A stretch of 64,000 nucleotides of DNA from Massospora cicadina (lineage: Eukaryota; Entomophthoromycota; Entomophthoromycetes; Entomophthorales; Entomophthoraceae). The notes under the pieces are model-generated. The model worked only from the letters and a program-made list of their open reading frames with translations, searched no databases and was not told where the DNA came from. Positions 42,808 to 54,800 of this stretch are shown piece after piece; position 1 is the stretch's first letter, and each line of letters starts with the position of its first letter. The stretch covers positions 310,001 through 374,000 of the forward strand of contig JAKSZP010014449.1 in assembly GCA_022478985.1 (NCBI GenBank), read 5' to 3'. Position numbers and translations under genes: made by a program.

Positions 42808-43222
42808 TGTTCTAGATGTTTTGGGTAGTAATAGAGTGGGGGTGGGATGGGTCTGTGGGTCCTGCTGGTGCCCCCTGATCTGAGCTAACTCCCTACAGAC
42901 CCCTTATTGCTTTCAACAGCAGGAAAAATCAAAAGTGGGGTAAGCAGGAGGATCCTTGGGGGCCTTAGCATTGACTCATCACTTATCGCCAACATGGTAA
43001 AATCTCTAATCTGTACAAAAAGTCTCCTTTGTGCCTTTGGTCCCCTGTTACGCGCCTGTAAGAAAACAGTTTTGCGGTCTAGACCAACATGTTGGATTTC
43101 TTTTTTTAGCACTAGTGGTGCCCAACCTAAAAAGGGGGCTGTCAGAAAATCGGCTATGGGCTCTGCTAGTTGGCAGCCTAACCAGTATGAAGACTGGTCA
43201 GCCCTTGCCATTTTACCTTAGG
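42808..43222. other. GC-richer unassigned strip with open frames on both strands
   Basis: This ~400-base strip is visibly richer in G and C than its surroundings. It has a plus frame of 104 residues (42907-43221) and a minus frame of 108 residues (43211-42885) over the same bases. Neither resembles a family I know. The minus frame reads MARADQSSYWLGCQLAEPIA at its start. It lies between the LINE-A duplication and the G6 LTR. It may be a fragment of a further element. Confidence 0.35.
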
Positions 43223-44166
43223 TGTCAGAGCCAGCAGCGCTGGCTAACCCCTTGGCATTTTACCCGTGCAATTCAGGGATCACCTAGCCTAAACTCCAAC
43301 CAACGAAATAAATAATAACTTATAACAAAAGGTAGATTTGGCAAAGGGAGATGTTTATTGAAAGGGAAGCGCTAGGTATTTATAATAATTACAAAAGAGC
43401 TACTGTATCCACCGCTGACCTATCAGCTCTTCCACTGGTTCTTCCAGCCAACCATTAATATCCTTCTTTTAATAATTCTTCTTCTACATTATTCTCTTCC
43501 CTGGCGTCAACCCTCTCGCTCCGTCCTTCCCGACATCCAAATTAGTTTTGGCTCATCCTTGGCCTTAAGTCGCTGGTGAGCTATATAAAATATTAATCTT
43601 AATAAACATTGAATCTGTATTCGACCTTCAAGTTGATAATAATGCGCTGGAAACAACTTCAGTCAATTGCTTGACTCAGAATATCTCAGAATATCACTGA
43701 CATCTATTCTTGTCTTATCATGATAATAAATGAGGCACTGGAACCAACTTTGGCCACCTCTAGCTTATAATTTGTTGGATCCACCAACATCAGATTATCA
43801 GGCAGCAAATTCATGGATGAACAATTGAAGCAAATACATCGGCTTTCTGCTGAAATCCCACAATGGACCACAAATGGCAGTTGACATCGACCACTGATTC
43901 TGCTGACTGATATCAATTGGATCATCCTCTGCTATTAGTTGCTGGTGATCTTTATACTAATTTGGGGCCAACAATTGGCCCCACTCGAACCTACTATCAA
44001 ACTTGGTGGAATACTAATTTTGGCTCAACCCAAATTGGGGAGCAACTAACTAGCAATCATATTAAATAACATGAAATTCAGTCAATAAGCCATTCGCTGA
44101 GATTGGCCATTTCATTCCATTTAACGATCAATCATTGGAGAATTCCATCTGGTTAAAATTCTGACA
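43223..44166 (-). repeat. G6 3' LTR
   Basis: On the minus strand the LTR would start TGTCAGAATTTTAACC at 44166 and end CTGACA at 43223, so the ends form the inverted repeat TGTCAG/CTGACA. It follows the minus-strand integrase of G6. Its plus strand has AAATAAATAATAACTT near 43306 and a pyrimidine-rich stretch at 43460-43540, as in the G3 LTRs. No second copy lies in the window, so the call rests on ends and position. Confidence 0.6.
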
Positions 44167-44775
44167 GGGGCTGTCACTAATCTTTATTGTCAAATGGGCC
44201 AAAAAAAGAGATTATTTGAACTGAAAGAATTCAGATATGGCACCTCAGCTAACAGCCTAGAAAGCTATATCATAAGGGGAGGAAGTTTTGGGTAAACTTT
44301 TGTCTGGTGCCCGCATAAGTTGGTGGACCATGGCAGACAACATTTGGGTAGGAGCATCAGCAGCATGTGGCATAAGGAGGTCAAATCGTGGGTTTTCTTC
44401 ATTAATGAGGCTGGAAGTGTCCATGGCCTCACCATATTGAGAAAGTTGATGTTCAGAAAAAGTGATGAGAGCAGGCACACAAGTGAATAACTGATGTACT
44501 GGCAGATTTTGGAATAAGAGGGTTAAGAAATAGAAGTTTTTTTTGCATTGATGAAAGTGCAGCTCACACCAAAAGCAAGCTCCTCAATTTCATACTTCGC
44601 ATCTTCCTCAAAATCATGGGGAAATTTGAGGATAGGAATACCCTCAAAAAGGGACCAAGAGGTTGCTTTCTATACATAAAGTTATAGCCCCTTTTAAATT
44701 GGTAAGATCCACCCTTTTGTTACATGGACCAGAACTTAATATTTGTGTCTTTCAGGGAGTTTAATAGCAAGAATG

Positions 44776-44822
<47 letters not shown>

Positions 44823-45250
44823 AGTAATTTTCTTAGAAGGCTAGGTGGCCTCCAATTATTATTTATGAAATGCGGCCACTATCACCTTAATTCTCATAGT
44901 TCTTTACACTTACCAATCTTTTTATAGGCGTGGTAACCTTTCCATGTAAGCAAGCTAATGTACAAAACAAAGATGATTTCCTTAAGGTCAGTTTTTCCTC
45001 AACATCTGCCCCTTGTGAGTCGCCCACCTTAATAGGTTTTGGGTTGTGGATAGCTCCCCATTAAATGGGAAATAGTTTAATAATATTGAATACAATATGT
45101 TTCTTCCAGTGGGAGGGAAGCTTAAATGGTATTTCTGTTACACAAATCATTTCCACTTTGAAAAGCCCCTAAGCGCTTACTATCTAGATTTTATGAGTGA
45201 GATTTATATGTGTGTTTTGGATTCCAGAATTATAAGAGAGACTAATGAGA
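44167..45250 (-). other. G6 tail between integrase and 3' LTR, containing a C homopolymer
   Basis: This kilobase holds no recognised domain. On the minus strand a 73-residue frame (44478-44257) reads MPALITFSEHQLSQYGEAMD and HAADAPTQMLSAMVHQLM; I do not know its family. A plus frame at 44724 is open only because it passes through the C tract as Pro codons. A plus frame of 81 residues (45097-45342) overlaps the integrase end and is probably a shadow. Confidence 0.4.
44777..44822 (+). repeat. 46-base poly(C) tract
   Basis: An uninterrupted run of 46 C on the plus strand (G on the minus, sense strand of G6). Nothing similar occurs elsewhere in the window, which is AT-rich. Confidence 0.95.
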
Positions 45251-46250
45251 TAAAGCCCTGGACGCCTTTTCTGTTCAGCATACTTTCTCTAATCTTTAAT
45301 GGCTTTTTCCAAGTGTATTTTAACAAGATTCTGGCGGCATAGATATGGATGATGCGGTATTACGCTGCAGGAACCATGGAGGGTAAATATGGCCTAATTT
45401 GGAAAATGGGGCTGTACACAAGTTAGTTTAAAATGGAGAAACCCAGTGGATGAGTGTTGCGCGTTATAGTAGGTAATTTGCGCTAGAAGTAGGCCAGTGG
45501 CCCAGTTATCCTATGTGAATGAGGAGTGACCCCATAAATATTGCTTTAGGACTTAATTGACCCTCTCTTTTTTACTGTTATTTATGGGTGATTTACCATA
45601 GAATAGCAGGGTTTAAAGAATATAAGACCTTGTACCGCATCCCAGAACTAACATTAAATTAAGGGTCACAATCATTACAAATCCTCTTAGAAGGCTTTAC
45701 ATACATAACAAATGGGAAATGAGTAGAGTATTAACTGTGCCGCTTAATAGCTTTATGATATGGGATAAACAGCATATCTTTAATTCTATCCACTACCATC
45801 ATTAAGCATTATACACCTTGGACAGGGGAAGTTCTACAATGAAATACTCTCCAGATGATGCCCAGGGACCTTCTTTTTGTTGCAGTGGGTAAAGAAGACC
45901 CTTTTTCGGTGATCAGTCAGATTAAGAGTGATCATAAGTGACGTGACCAGATACCCAAACCGGAATGTCATTTGAGACTATGTCATTATATGTTTTTGTA
46001 AAAAATTCAGATTTTTTTTGCCTCCTGTATGGCCTACTGCGGGTAAGACATTGTGACCTTCAATAACATATGTTCATAGGACAGGTGGGACATTTCCTGT
46101 CTCAAAAGAGTACCTCATTTTTTAATGCAAAAGGCCTCTTACGGGTTTTAATCTTTAGGTCTTCCATTTCTACTACTTCAGGGTAACATAACTAAACTGA
46201 GAAGACTCATGAAAGCATAACTGTTTTTAAAGCTAAATAAGCTTAAGATA
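45250..46250 (-). pseudogene. G6 integrase remnant
   Basis: The minus strand near 45810 encodes LMMVVDRIKDMLFIPYHKAI, matching the conserved integrase phrase (V)VVDRLTKMAHFIPCHK-like of chromoviruses, just after the first catalytic Asp. Next come ICNDCDP near 45680, the second catalytic block in changed form, and KREGQLSPKAI near 45560, a frameshifted version of the TERVNQ block. Zinc-binding residues upstream are not clear. Stops are frequent. Confidence 0.75.
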
Positions 46251-46299
46251 CTGCGACTGGTTCTAGATAAGGGTCTATAGAAGGGGGCAAAACTGTGTT

Positions 46300-46850
46300 A
46301 AGCTCAGAAAGAGCATCATCTAGACCAGGATCCAATGTTATGTTGCAGCTCAATATGTAGGCAGAACATTTAGTGGACCCTTTATAAACTTATATTTGAA
46401 GATGAAAACTTTTAAAATCCCTATAGGAATGTTCCTGGTAATGGGTTATCTTATGTAGCTACAAGAGTATAATAAAGATCAATGATTAGTACATACAATA
46501 GTTTAATTTAACCACTTGGAAATAAATATCTTCAGCGGGTAATTGATCAATCTACTGCTGTAAATTTTTTAACATAATCACCCACTCTTGTTCAGTGTTA
46601 AATTTTTTATAGACGTACGCCCCAGGGTGTTTTGTCCCATATTGCTCTTGTAGATATAATGCTTAATTTAGTGACTGCAGAGGCATCACATGCCACAATA
46701 GATGGTTTTGATGTGTCAGCATGGTGAATTAATGGCGCTGACAGGGAAACCTCTTTGATTGCTTCAAAATATTGTCTTGAATCATCCAATAATTTGAAAA
46801 GGGACCTTTCTCCCATCAGTGAGTGAAGGGGCGCTGCCAACTGATCTAGA
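46300..46850 (-). pseudogene. G6 RNase H remnant
   Basis: The minus frame 46840-46607 encodes MAAPLHSLMGERSLFKLLDD, YFEAIKEVSLSAPLIHHADT and KPSIVACDASAV. This is the tether and first catalytic block of gypsy RNase H (family consensus: L..AP.L...D...P....TDAS). The Asp block is CDAS here. The rest, to about 46300, is too degraded to place with certainty. It lies between reverse transcriptase and integrase as expected. Confidence 0.82.
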
Positions 46851-47560
46851 GATTAGAAGAACTTTTAAGAAAATACCAGTGCAAAGAAACTCTGGAGCTG
46901 ATTTTGAGTAAAGGTGCTGGCCAAGCGAGGATGGCTTCCAGCTTGCATGGAGGGACAGCATATATGCCCTTAAGGACTAGGTTTCCAAGAGAGTTACTTC
47001 CTCCTGTGAGAATTTGTACTTGGAAGGCTTTGAAAAGAGGCCCAACTTGTGGATGAACGCTATTAGAAAACCAAAGCTTTGCATGTTGTTCACTAGTTAG
47101 GGAATGGATTGATATGTTGAATATATGTGTGATGGCACATATAAGCTGAAGATCCTTAAGGGCATCATCAATTAGGAGTTGAAAAAGTTACTGGGGCATT
47201 CTGGAACCAAAGAGGCATCACCTTAATTTGGATGATCCTACGCCTAGTCTGAATGGCTGTAAAACATTCTTCTCCAGCTTTAATTTTCGGCTGACTAAAG
47301 ACATTGACTAAGTCAAGCGAATAAAATGCTTAGGATTTTTCTATGGCCTGGGTAATGGTTTGTTCAAATGGAAAGGGGTAAGGTTTGAAACCCTTACATT
47401 ATGTAAATGATCATAGTCAACACAGGAACATAAGGTCTCATCAGCATTCTGGGCGAAGATTACAGTTGAGGCAATTAAAGAGGACTTTTGATAGTCCATT
47501 ATTATTCTAGCATGTCGTCCAAGATTATCCAAGCACTTTTTTACTAATCAGTGTGTGGAT
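46850..47560 (-). pseudogene. G6 reverse transcriptase remnant
   Basis: The minus frame 47532-47341 encodes KSSLIASTVIFAQNADETLC and SCVDYDHLHNVRVSNLTPF, a clear copy of the fingers region (SPxASPVxFxxKxDGxLRxCVDYRxLN in the family). The palm region with motif A follows from about 47320 but is broken by stops; phrases such as SLDLVNVFS, LLIDDALKDLQLICAI and ESFLAPFQVQILTGGS-like sequence can be made out in different frames. No clean YxDD was found. The element lineage looks chromovirus-like. Confidence 0.82.
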
Positions 47561-47889
47561 ACAAAGGACAGTTGATTTTCAAAATATTACAGTCACCTGG
47601 AAGGATAGTTCATATCCAGAATGGCGTGGGAGTCAGGTTTCTAGGCTCACTGCAAATACGTCATTGTATGGGCAAGGTTTTTTTACCCTGCGGGGTCCAT
47701 ATTTGATGTTTCAGGGGAAGATTTAGACAGGTGAGGCCTCCAGGTATGTATTAAATCAGTGGAATTTACCCTTTAACTTTTATCGGCATTAGTAAAGGGG
47801 TTTTTATCTAGGCATTATCACCTACTAAGACGCCAGTAACATACACTCATGATATCTGGGTACAATAATTATAGTACCAATGAAATGTG

Positions 47890-48260
47890 GTCACAAAAGC
47901 AGTATTATGGAAGATGAACTGCACTGGTTGCTGGACAGCTTGCAGGTCACTGGTTCAGAGGAAGTGCAATATAGAAGGGTTAAGACAGTGTCCAGGCCTA
48001 ATGTCTGAGCAACTCTTATATACATTAAAAGCCTGGTGCTTGTATGTATATGAGTGAATGAAACCTCACGTACCCCTACTCTGAAGGTAATAATTAAAAA
48101 GTAATATTTAACTTCATTATTAGTCACAGAAAGCAAAAACGAAGCAGAAGGCAGTTCTTTACCCATTATAAGAAGTGACCCTTTAGTATAATGATGAATA
48201 TAGTTTCTTTCAATGAAATTACCCACGAAGTCCTTATGGTCAGAAGTCACGGTGGCATTA
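47890..48260 (-). pseudogene. G6 protease-region frame
   Basis: A 119-residue minus frame, 48250-47891, lies where the protease C-terminal part and the linker to reverse transcriptase should be. It includes KGSLLIMGKELPSASFLLSV and YFLIITFRVGVREVSFTHI. I cannot find a DSG or DTG triad in this frame, and the family match is weak. Assignment is by position between gag-like sequence and the clear reverse transcriptase. Confidence 0.35.
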
Positions 48261-48459
48261 GAAGAATATAAAAACTATACCATTATTATCACGTTTGTGG
48301 GAGAGGAAAGTCCAGGGTTCAACACATCAGAGAAAACTTCGTGGTTCTGTGAACTTGATATTGTAGGTGAGGTAGAAATAAACTTTGCTTTTAGTATAGA
48401 ATACAGCGACTTGTCATGCCCTACAAAGGCGACCACCTGTGCTATTTTTAGTTGACGTC

Positions 48460-49778
48460 AATGTTAGTCTTCCTGGTTCCATAGTTATAACCATATATTT
48501 TTTGTTGTAGAAAGTAAGCGGTTTTTAAATAAAATCTCGTTAATTTACAAGGAGCGTTTAGAGCAATAAGATACTATGGGAATGCCAGAAGAACGTTTTA
48601 CAGAGCCTATTCTCTGAAGATATAGGGGTTGATGTTTTTTACAGTACTGAAATTGCTTGGAAAAACCTGATGCATTAAAGGATGACATAGCCGCCACTAA
48701 GGATATCATTTTAGTCGTCTTTCTTAATTAAATTGCAATGAAAAAGCTGCCTCCAGGGATATAGGTTAAACTATGAGGGATTGCTGGCTACAGTAGTGTC
48801 CAAGAGTCTCTAAAGATCATCACCGTAATGCAGGTGGAATTCAACTGAGAGGATTGACGCTGTGAAGGCCTCTGAAAGAGATTTGAGCTCAGAGGCACCC
48901 GGGTAGAGGATATAGAGGTGGAAGAGATGGATACTCTGATAATTGGGTTTTTGTAATGAATTAGATACTAGATTCAATAAGGGTATATGAAACCCCATCT
49001 TGTTTCCAGAATGCAACACTCCTCTAACCAAATGTTGATCCTCTCTTTTTAGGGCATCCAGTAGGGTCACACTCCTTTGTGAATTCATAAGAGTAAGGTT
49101 TTGATAACCCCCACCTATAAAGAGCACATGGAGGTCTTCCAGAGCATTAAGAACATATTTAATAGTTCTGGAGAAAGAAATGAAAGAATCCCACTATCTC
49201 TGACTCTACTGAAGGATGGCATGTTTTACTTGAGATTAATCATTATTTGCTTTGTGTCAACATAAGCTTTTTCTTGGCTTGATGAGTGAAACAAGGGACT
49301 AACAGAGAAGGCAAGGTCACAGAGGGATTGTAAGTTCATTGTCATTTAAAAAGTATTTGCGTTACCTGATCAAATGAGGAGGGGAGAAAGTCCTGAAGTT
49401 ATTTTGTCAGTTCATTAAGACATATAATTATGATAATTATAATAAGACTGTGCTTCCAGTATGGGTGTGTCATAACCAGCGAAAAAGTAGAATTCCATTG
49501 GAATAAGAAATATAACAACTTGTAGGAGGGACGTCCTATGATTTCTGTAAGGGCAGTAAACACGTAGTAACTTACCATAGGCCCCAGAGCAAAAAGATGC
49601 TTTGTGGGGCAACCGCGAATCTGCAAGGCAATCCAAGGATGGGAGAGGCATAGAAACGAACACTCATCCTGGGTTGGCTGTTACTGGCCTTTGAATTTCG
49701 GTCCCATGGTATTTTGGTTATTCTTCATATCTTTGATAGTCACTAGATTCACTTGGGGGTACTGATTCAAAATTATTA
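48460..49778 (-). pseudogene. G6 gag-region remnant
   Basis: Minus frames 49127-48810 (105 residues, with SQRSVTLLDALKREDQHLVR and SIHLFHLYILYPGASELKSL) and 49663-49399 (PLPSLDCLADSRLPHKASFC) lie upstream of the G6 pol genes. They are plausible gag pieces, but no capsid motif or zinc knuckle is visible. G7 begins at 49779 and no G6 5' LTR is seen. Confidence 0.35.
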
Positions 49779-50557
49779 TAAATAGAATCTCAAAAAGTCA
49801 GGATTTAAAGTAGAAAATCGAGATTCCTGCTCTTAATCAAACATTGATAGGCAACTATTGGGACCTCTTGATCAGAGCCTGACACAGAAGGCGCACTTAA
49901 TAAATCTGATCAGGAATCATTATATGTGCAAAAACCAGTGTAGATGCATTCAGGAATTGGTCCCTCTGCTTCCCAAGCCACAACAAGGATGACTCCAGTG
50001 AATGAGGTCACAAGTCTTTGCCGGTGTATAACAATGAGGGCTCAAATGAGAAGTTGATCTGGACAAACTTGGAAGATCCTAATTATAGGGAACCATGGAG
50101 GTCTTTTTGGCACGCGTCCTAACTCTTATTTTAAATTTCTAATTTGTTTACTTTAATTAAGCTAAGGGGCTAATGGCGAGTCATTAAGCATACAATAATC
50201 AACCTAAAGGATGCAGGTTTGATCCCCATTTTCACATTAGTTTGGTCCAGCTTAAGGTTCCTACTAGAAAAAAAAAGGTTAAAAAAGACAATCACCTTTC
50301 CCATGATGTAACAAAAAATTGAGTACTAATTCAAAGGTGGATAAAAACTTTCTTTGATAGAATTAACTCTGTTTAAATTTAAATTTATTTTTTTTGTTTC
50401 AGTAATTTCTGTCTCCTGGTCAAGCTTCACATAAATACTATAATAAATTATTCTGCTTTCTCCATCTTCTTTATCTTTTAAACTGCTATGCTAATCTAAT
50501 GGGTTTCAACCAAACATTAGAATCCATATTATAGTCTAATGAACTGTTAAGCTGACA
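49779..50557 (+). repeat. G7 5' LTR
   Basis: Pairs with 62184-62963. The start is degraded (TAAATAGAATC where the right copy has TGATAGAATC), the end reads AAGCTGACA. A TGGTAATCCAGC near 50588 may be the priming site, though it is about 30 bases beyond the apparent LTR end, so the edge could be further right. A tRNA B-box-like GGTTTGATCCCC lies at 50217. Confidence 0.8.
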
Positions 50558-51648
50558 TAAGTGATAATCACTACAGGGGGCCTTTGTGGTAATCCAGCTG
50601 AGGGTTGCTCGCTGGTGCTGGTAGCTTCTGGATTCCACATCAAATATGTAAAATAAGAATAAAAACACTTTTATATAAATAGCCAGTTTTCTAAGTTTTA
50701 ATTAGTGTTGTCGTGGGGAAAGAGAAAAAATGAACTTTCTCAATATTTTACCTCTCAGTATTTAAACTGTATTGAGAAAAGGGAAATCAATGGTACATTT
50801 GGAATAGTTTGGTATGGTCCAAGTTAAAAAATAAGTAAATTCAGCCTATAGAAGCTCAGAAAGCTCAATTCATTCTAGCTAAATGATAGATGGGGAGTTA
50901 ATTTTAGGCAAATTGTACCCATGTGGTAACAATTTATTATATTTTAGCCAATCCCCTTATGTTAAAATTATTGCATCTTGAGTGACACCCGCCAAGCCTA
51001 TAAAAGGAGGTGTCCCACTTAGGTGTTGGCTTTTAATGAAACATGACCTGAGGAGAAACCTCCAATGGACTCCCTGGGTTCCACCTTGTGGTTGGGGCAA
51101 TTTGTCTTCCTAACTTTGAACTATTTGCCCTTTTAGTATTCATAAAAGTTTTACCCCAATTCATGGGGTTCCACCGAGAATCAACCAGGGTCTTTTGGCC
51201 AATAAAATCGTTATTATTATTTAAAAGGCTCTTATCATCATTGTGGACTTGTAAATGTCTGAAATTTCCCCCTTTTGGCCAATTTTGACCCAAAACACTA
51301 TTATCTTGAAGCTGGGTGGGCAAATGTCCAACATCCTCTGAGCTGTGGAGTAAAAACATCTTACTACATGAAATTGAGAACAATTTTAACTAAGAGAATA
51401 ATCCTCCAATTGGTCAAAAACTGTAATCCTATGGATCAATAAGTCTCAATACTAGCTGCTCTTTTGCAGCCTTTAATTTTGGAAATTCAGGCCACTTTTT
51501 GAGTTTATTATGCCCCCAGTTTACCAAATTTAGTATCAAACTCAGTATACTAACTTTAAAAAAATTATTCAACAGTTATCAAATGATATATACTCCATGA
51601 GGGCCATTCCAGTCATTTTTTGAGTCACATCCATACCTTTTATAATGT
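50558..51648 (+). pseudogene. G7 leader and gag 5' part, left of LINE-B
   Basis: This kilobase between the 5' LTR and LINE-B should hold the G7 leader and gag start. It is AT-rich with many stops on the plus strand. The longest frame is on the minus strand (51383-51033, 116 residues, SRWNPMNWGKTFMNTKRANS) and I do not recognise it. Position is the only evidence for gag. Confidence 0.35.
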
Positions 51649-51664
51649 GGGACTTACACTACTT
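51649..51664. repeat. LINE-B target-site duplication, left copy
   Basis: GGGACTTACACTACTT, identical over 16 bases to 56940-56955 on the other side of LINE-B. Confidence 0.9.
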
Positions 51665-51829
51665 TTAATCTTAATTTATTGCGGGGAAGGCTGACCATGG
51701 GACGGACATTTCCAAATGTGACTCAGGAAAGATAAACTTAGTACCAGGGGGGGCACCCCAGAGAAGCTATGCTATCTCTTGTTGCCAGCGGGAACGCCAC
51801 TTATGGGGAGGGGGAGGGAACGTGTGAAG

Positions 51830-54800
51830 GGGCCGTAGCCACTATTGAGCACGTGTGGAGAAAGGGGTCTGATTTGATGAACCAGACTGGGAACCAGGAG
51901 GAGACCAGCTGTCAGCGACGCGGTGGGAGATATCCAAACATTCACGCTTGAAAGTGGTCCACCAAATGAGACCGGAATCTGTGGACAGCTTCTGGGAGGG
52001 TGGGGGTGGAGCCAGCGATGGCATCTAAGACAATCGTGTGAATAGTCCACATGGCGATTGCAACCACCAGAGTATGGAGGGAGGGTGGAAGGAGGGAGGC
52101 CATCGATGAAGCAAACATATCTCTTGACAGACTGAAGGGATGCGTTTGATCCTGGCCTAGCAGACGTTGGACTTCGCGCCATATCACTTTAGAGGTGGGG
52201 CACTTCTCCAGGTGGTGGAACAGCGTTCCATACTGGCCACACACGACACAGAATGAGTGTAAAGCGTTAGAGCGCTCAGCTGTACAATACACCCGCCTCA
52301 GGCAGTGCCACACATTTGAGCGGACTTGAGGCTGCAACAGAGGATGGTGTGCGTATTTCCAGATAGTCTTTTGGGTCTCAGTGGAATAAGGGATGTCCAT
52401 CATGTCCAAGTAGTCCACCCTGGTTAGGACTTGGGGTCGAATGGAGATCACTCCATCATGGATGGGTAGCCCCTGTACCTCTTGTGTGAACTGAGGAGAG
52501 GGGCGGCCTCTTCGGGTTGTATGTCCAATAATACAAATTCTCCACTCTGCGCTTCGCATGGAGAGAGGGATTCGTTTGTAGTGGGTTTTAGTCCCGTGAG
52601 AACCTGTGGCTGATGTGTGTGATGCGAGGTATTTTATCAGGGAGTGGGGGTTTGATGGATTGTTGAGGCCCAAGGCTTGGGAGAAGTTGGAGCGGGCCGC
52701 ACAGGACCAGTGTTGGGATGGGAGTGTAGGAGCGGTGATGGTGCGACCCTGGTTGACCAGGATCTTGGCAGCATGGGCTTTGAAGTCAAGCAGGCCCATG
52801 CCACCTTGATGATGAGGGCCAAACATGACCTCTAGCCGTACTGGTGGAGGGCGGCCTGACCAAAGCCATCCTTTCGGCAAAGCATACAGGGATTTGAAGA
52901 AGCTTGGGGAGAAGGGGATGGTGTGGGCTCCGAACCAGACTTTGGATAGGAGCATAGAGTTGGCAAGAACAACCCTGCCAGTGAGGGTAGTAGGGTGGGC
53001 TCTGAGAGAGGCGATTCGCTTCGTCACGTTGTCCAGTATATGGCACTCCATTACTGCTGACGCATATCCGCCTGCCTCCATCCACACGCCCAGATGGCGC
53101 ACCAGTCCTATGGTAGGACGTGGCACGAAGGGATCACCAGTGGAGCGGTGTGTGTTGAGTTAGTAAGGCGTGGATTTGGGCGAGCAGATGGGCCGGGTTG
53201 GGAACTACTTGCTGGGGCCCAACAGTTCTGAAACTGACCAAGGAGGATTATTTCAGTTTTGGAGGCGTTCAGTGCCGCGATGTTTACCCGGGAATATTCC
53301 TGGATGAGGGCTTCAAGCGCGCGTGCATCTTTGTTATTAGACACCCCCACCACGCAATCATCTGCAAATGCCATCATCTTGACTGGGGTTTGGCCTGGCA
53401 CATGGACCCCAGTGAGGTGGGCATTCTCATTTCGCAGTAGTGGGTCAAGGCTGAAGTTGTATAAGAGTGGGCTGAGGGGGTCCCCTTGTCGCAGGCCCCT
53501 TTGAGGGCGGACTACTTCCGTTAGGAAGCCTGGGCCACGCACTGCCAATGTCGCAGATTCCGTGAGCAGCATCACCCAGTTTATGAAGCGGGGGGGTAGG
53601 CGGAATTGATGGAGGCAGGCCCTAAGGTATTCCCAGTTTACTCTATCATAGGCCTTTTGTTGGTCCAAGAATACAAGTGCCCCAGAGGCTGTGGACTGAC
53701 ACACATTAGCCACAGAGTGCACGTTATCCCAAATCGACCTTCTGGGGATGAAACTGAATTGTTCTGGGGAGATGGTGGCAGATGCTACAGTCCCTAAATG
53801 GTTAGCCATGATTTTTGTTAAAATTTTGGTGTCTGTGTTTGTTAGAGAAATGGGGCGCCAGTTGGCTAAGTCAAGCTTATCCCCTTTCTTGAAGAGTGTG
53901 ACAGTAAAGGCCTCATGTCCTCCTGGTAGGAGGCGCGTTTACAACAGGGTTTTGGTTGAGTGAGGCTAGCAGCAATGGTGATATATATTTGAAATATTTT
54001 TTGTAGAACTCATATGGAATGCCATCTGGGCCTGGGCATTTTTGGTTTGGCGCACCACAAATGGCTGTCCATAATTTGGTCAGAGTAATTAATTTCATTA
54101 TTTCCGGGTATCAGAAAATGGTGCGGATATGAGCTCAGTTGAGAAATTCCGCCATTTTGGCTGGCTGAATTGGTTTGGCTTGGTATAACTTGGAGTAATA
54201 TTTTTGCATTTCGATTGCCACTTCAGCCGGTGTGTCTGCAATGGAATTATCTGATCTTCGCACCTGTGTGCAGGCCACGCTCTGGCGTGGTGCGAAAATT
54301 TTTTTAAAGAAGTATGCGGTACACTTGTCACCTTTAGTGATGCGTGTGGCCCTGTATTGGACACAAACCTGATGTTTGTGTTGCCTTTTGAGTGCGTTGA
54401 GATGGGCGGCTGCCTCCGCCCACTTCCAGCCCCATGCAGGGCTGTATCCTGTGGCTGGAATGTTGGACTCCAAGTGGGCCAATTCCGCCAGCACGCATGA
54501 GATAACCGCCAATGTGGCTCATGAGCATCTGGAGGAGAGATGGTGATAGTGGCGGATTGTCCTCTTTGAAAGTTGCCCATGTGGAAATGGGGTCCACGCA
54601 AAATGGTGCAACAAACAATTTTGCCAAAGTTGCCTCTTCCACCCACGTGGAAAATCCTGGCGACACAAGCTCGGGGGGGCAGATTTTGCACCAATGTGGG
54701 GCCTTAGCAACTGTGACAGGTAGGTGGTAGGTTATCGAGACCAGTTGGTGGTCGGAGAATTCCATTTTCGTTGTTTTGAAGTGGGAGATGTGGGGTTGGA

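Larger units (their letters stand above)
43223..49778 (-). mobile_element. G6: minus-strand Ty3/gypsy element
   Basis: Read on the minus strand, gag-like and protease-like sequence (49700-47890) is followed by reverse transcriptase (47540-46860), RNase H (46840-46300), integrase (46250-45250), a tail with an odd C tract, and a putative 3' LTR. Its domains are closer to the chromovirus type of G5 than to G4. The 5' LTR is absent: G7 begins at 49779, so G6 was probably split by G7 or truncated, and its 5' end may lie right of 62963 or outside the window. Confidence 0.75.

Noticed and set aside
44257..44480. Possible relation of the G6 tail frame (APTQMLSAMVHQLM) to the G4 antisense frame (LPTNTMADMRRVLDE)
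   Set aside because: Only a short P-T-x-x-M-x-x-M type resemblance; too weak to claim, and orientation relative to the element differs.
44724..44927. Plus-strand frame with a proline run
   Set aside because: The proline run is just the 46-base C tract; no codon variety or domain supports a protein.
50161..50245. tRNA-like pattern with B-box GGTTTGATCCCC and a CTAATG/CATTAG end pairing in the G7 5' LTR
   Set aside because: T-stem and D-arm do not pair properly, no CCA-side acceptor fits, and the other G7 LTR does not conserve it.
52825..53504. Plus-strand frames opposite LINE-B ORF2
   Set aside because: GC-rich antisense of the reverse transcriptase gives open frames by chance; no domain is seen.
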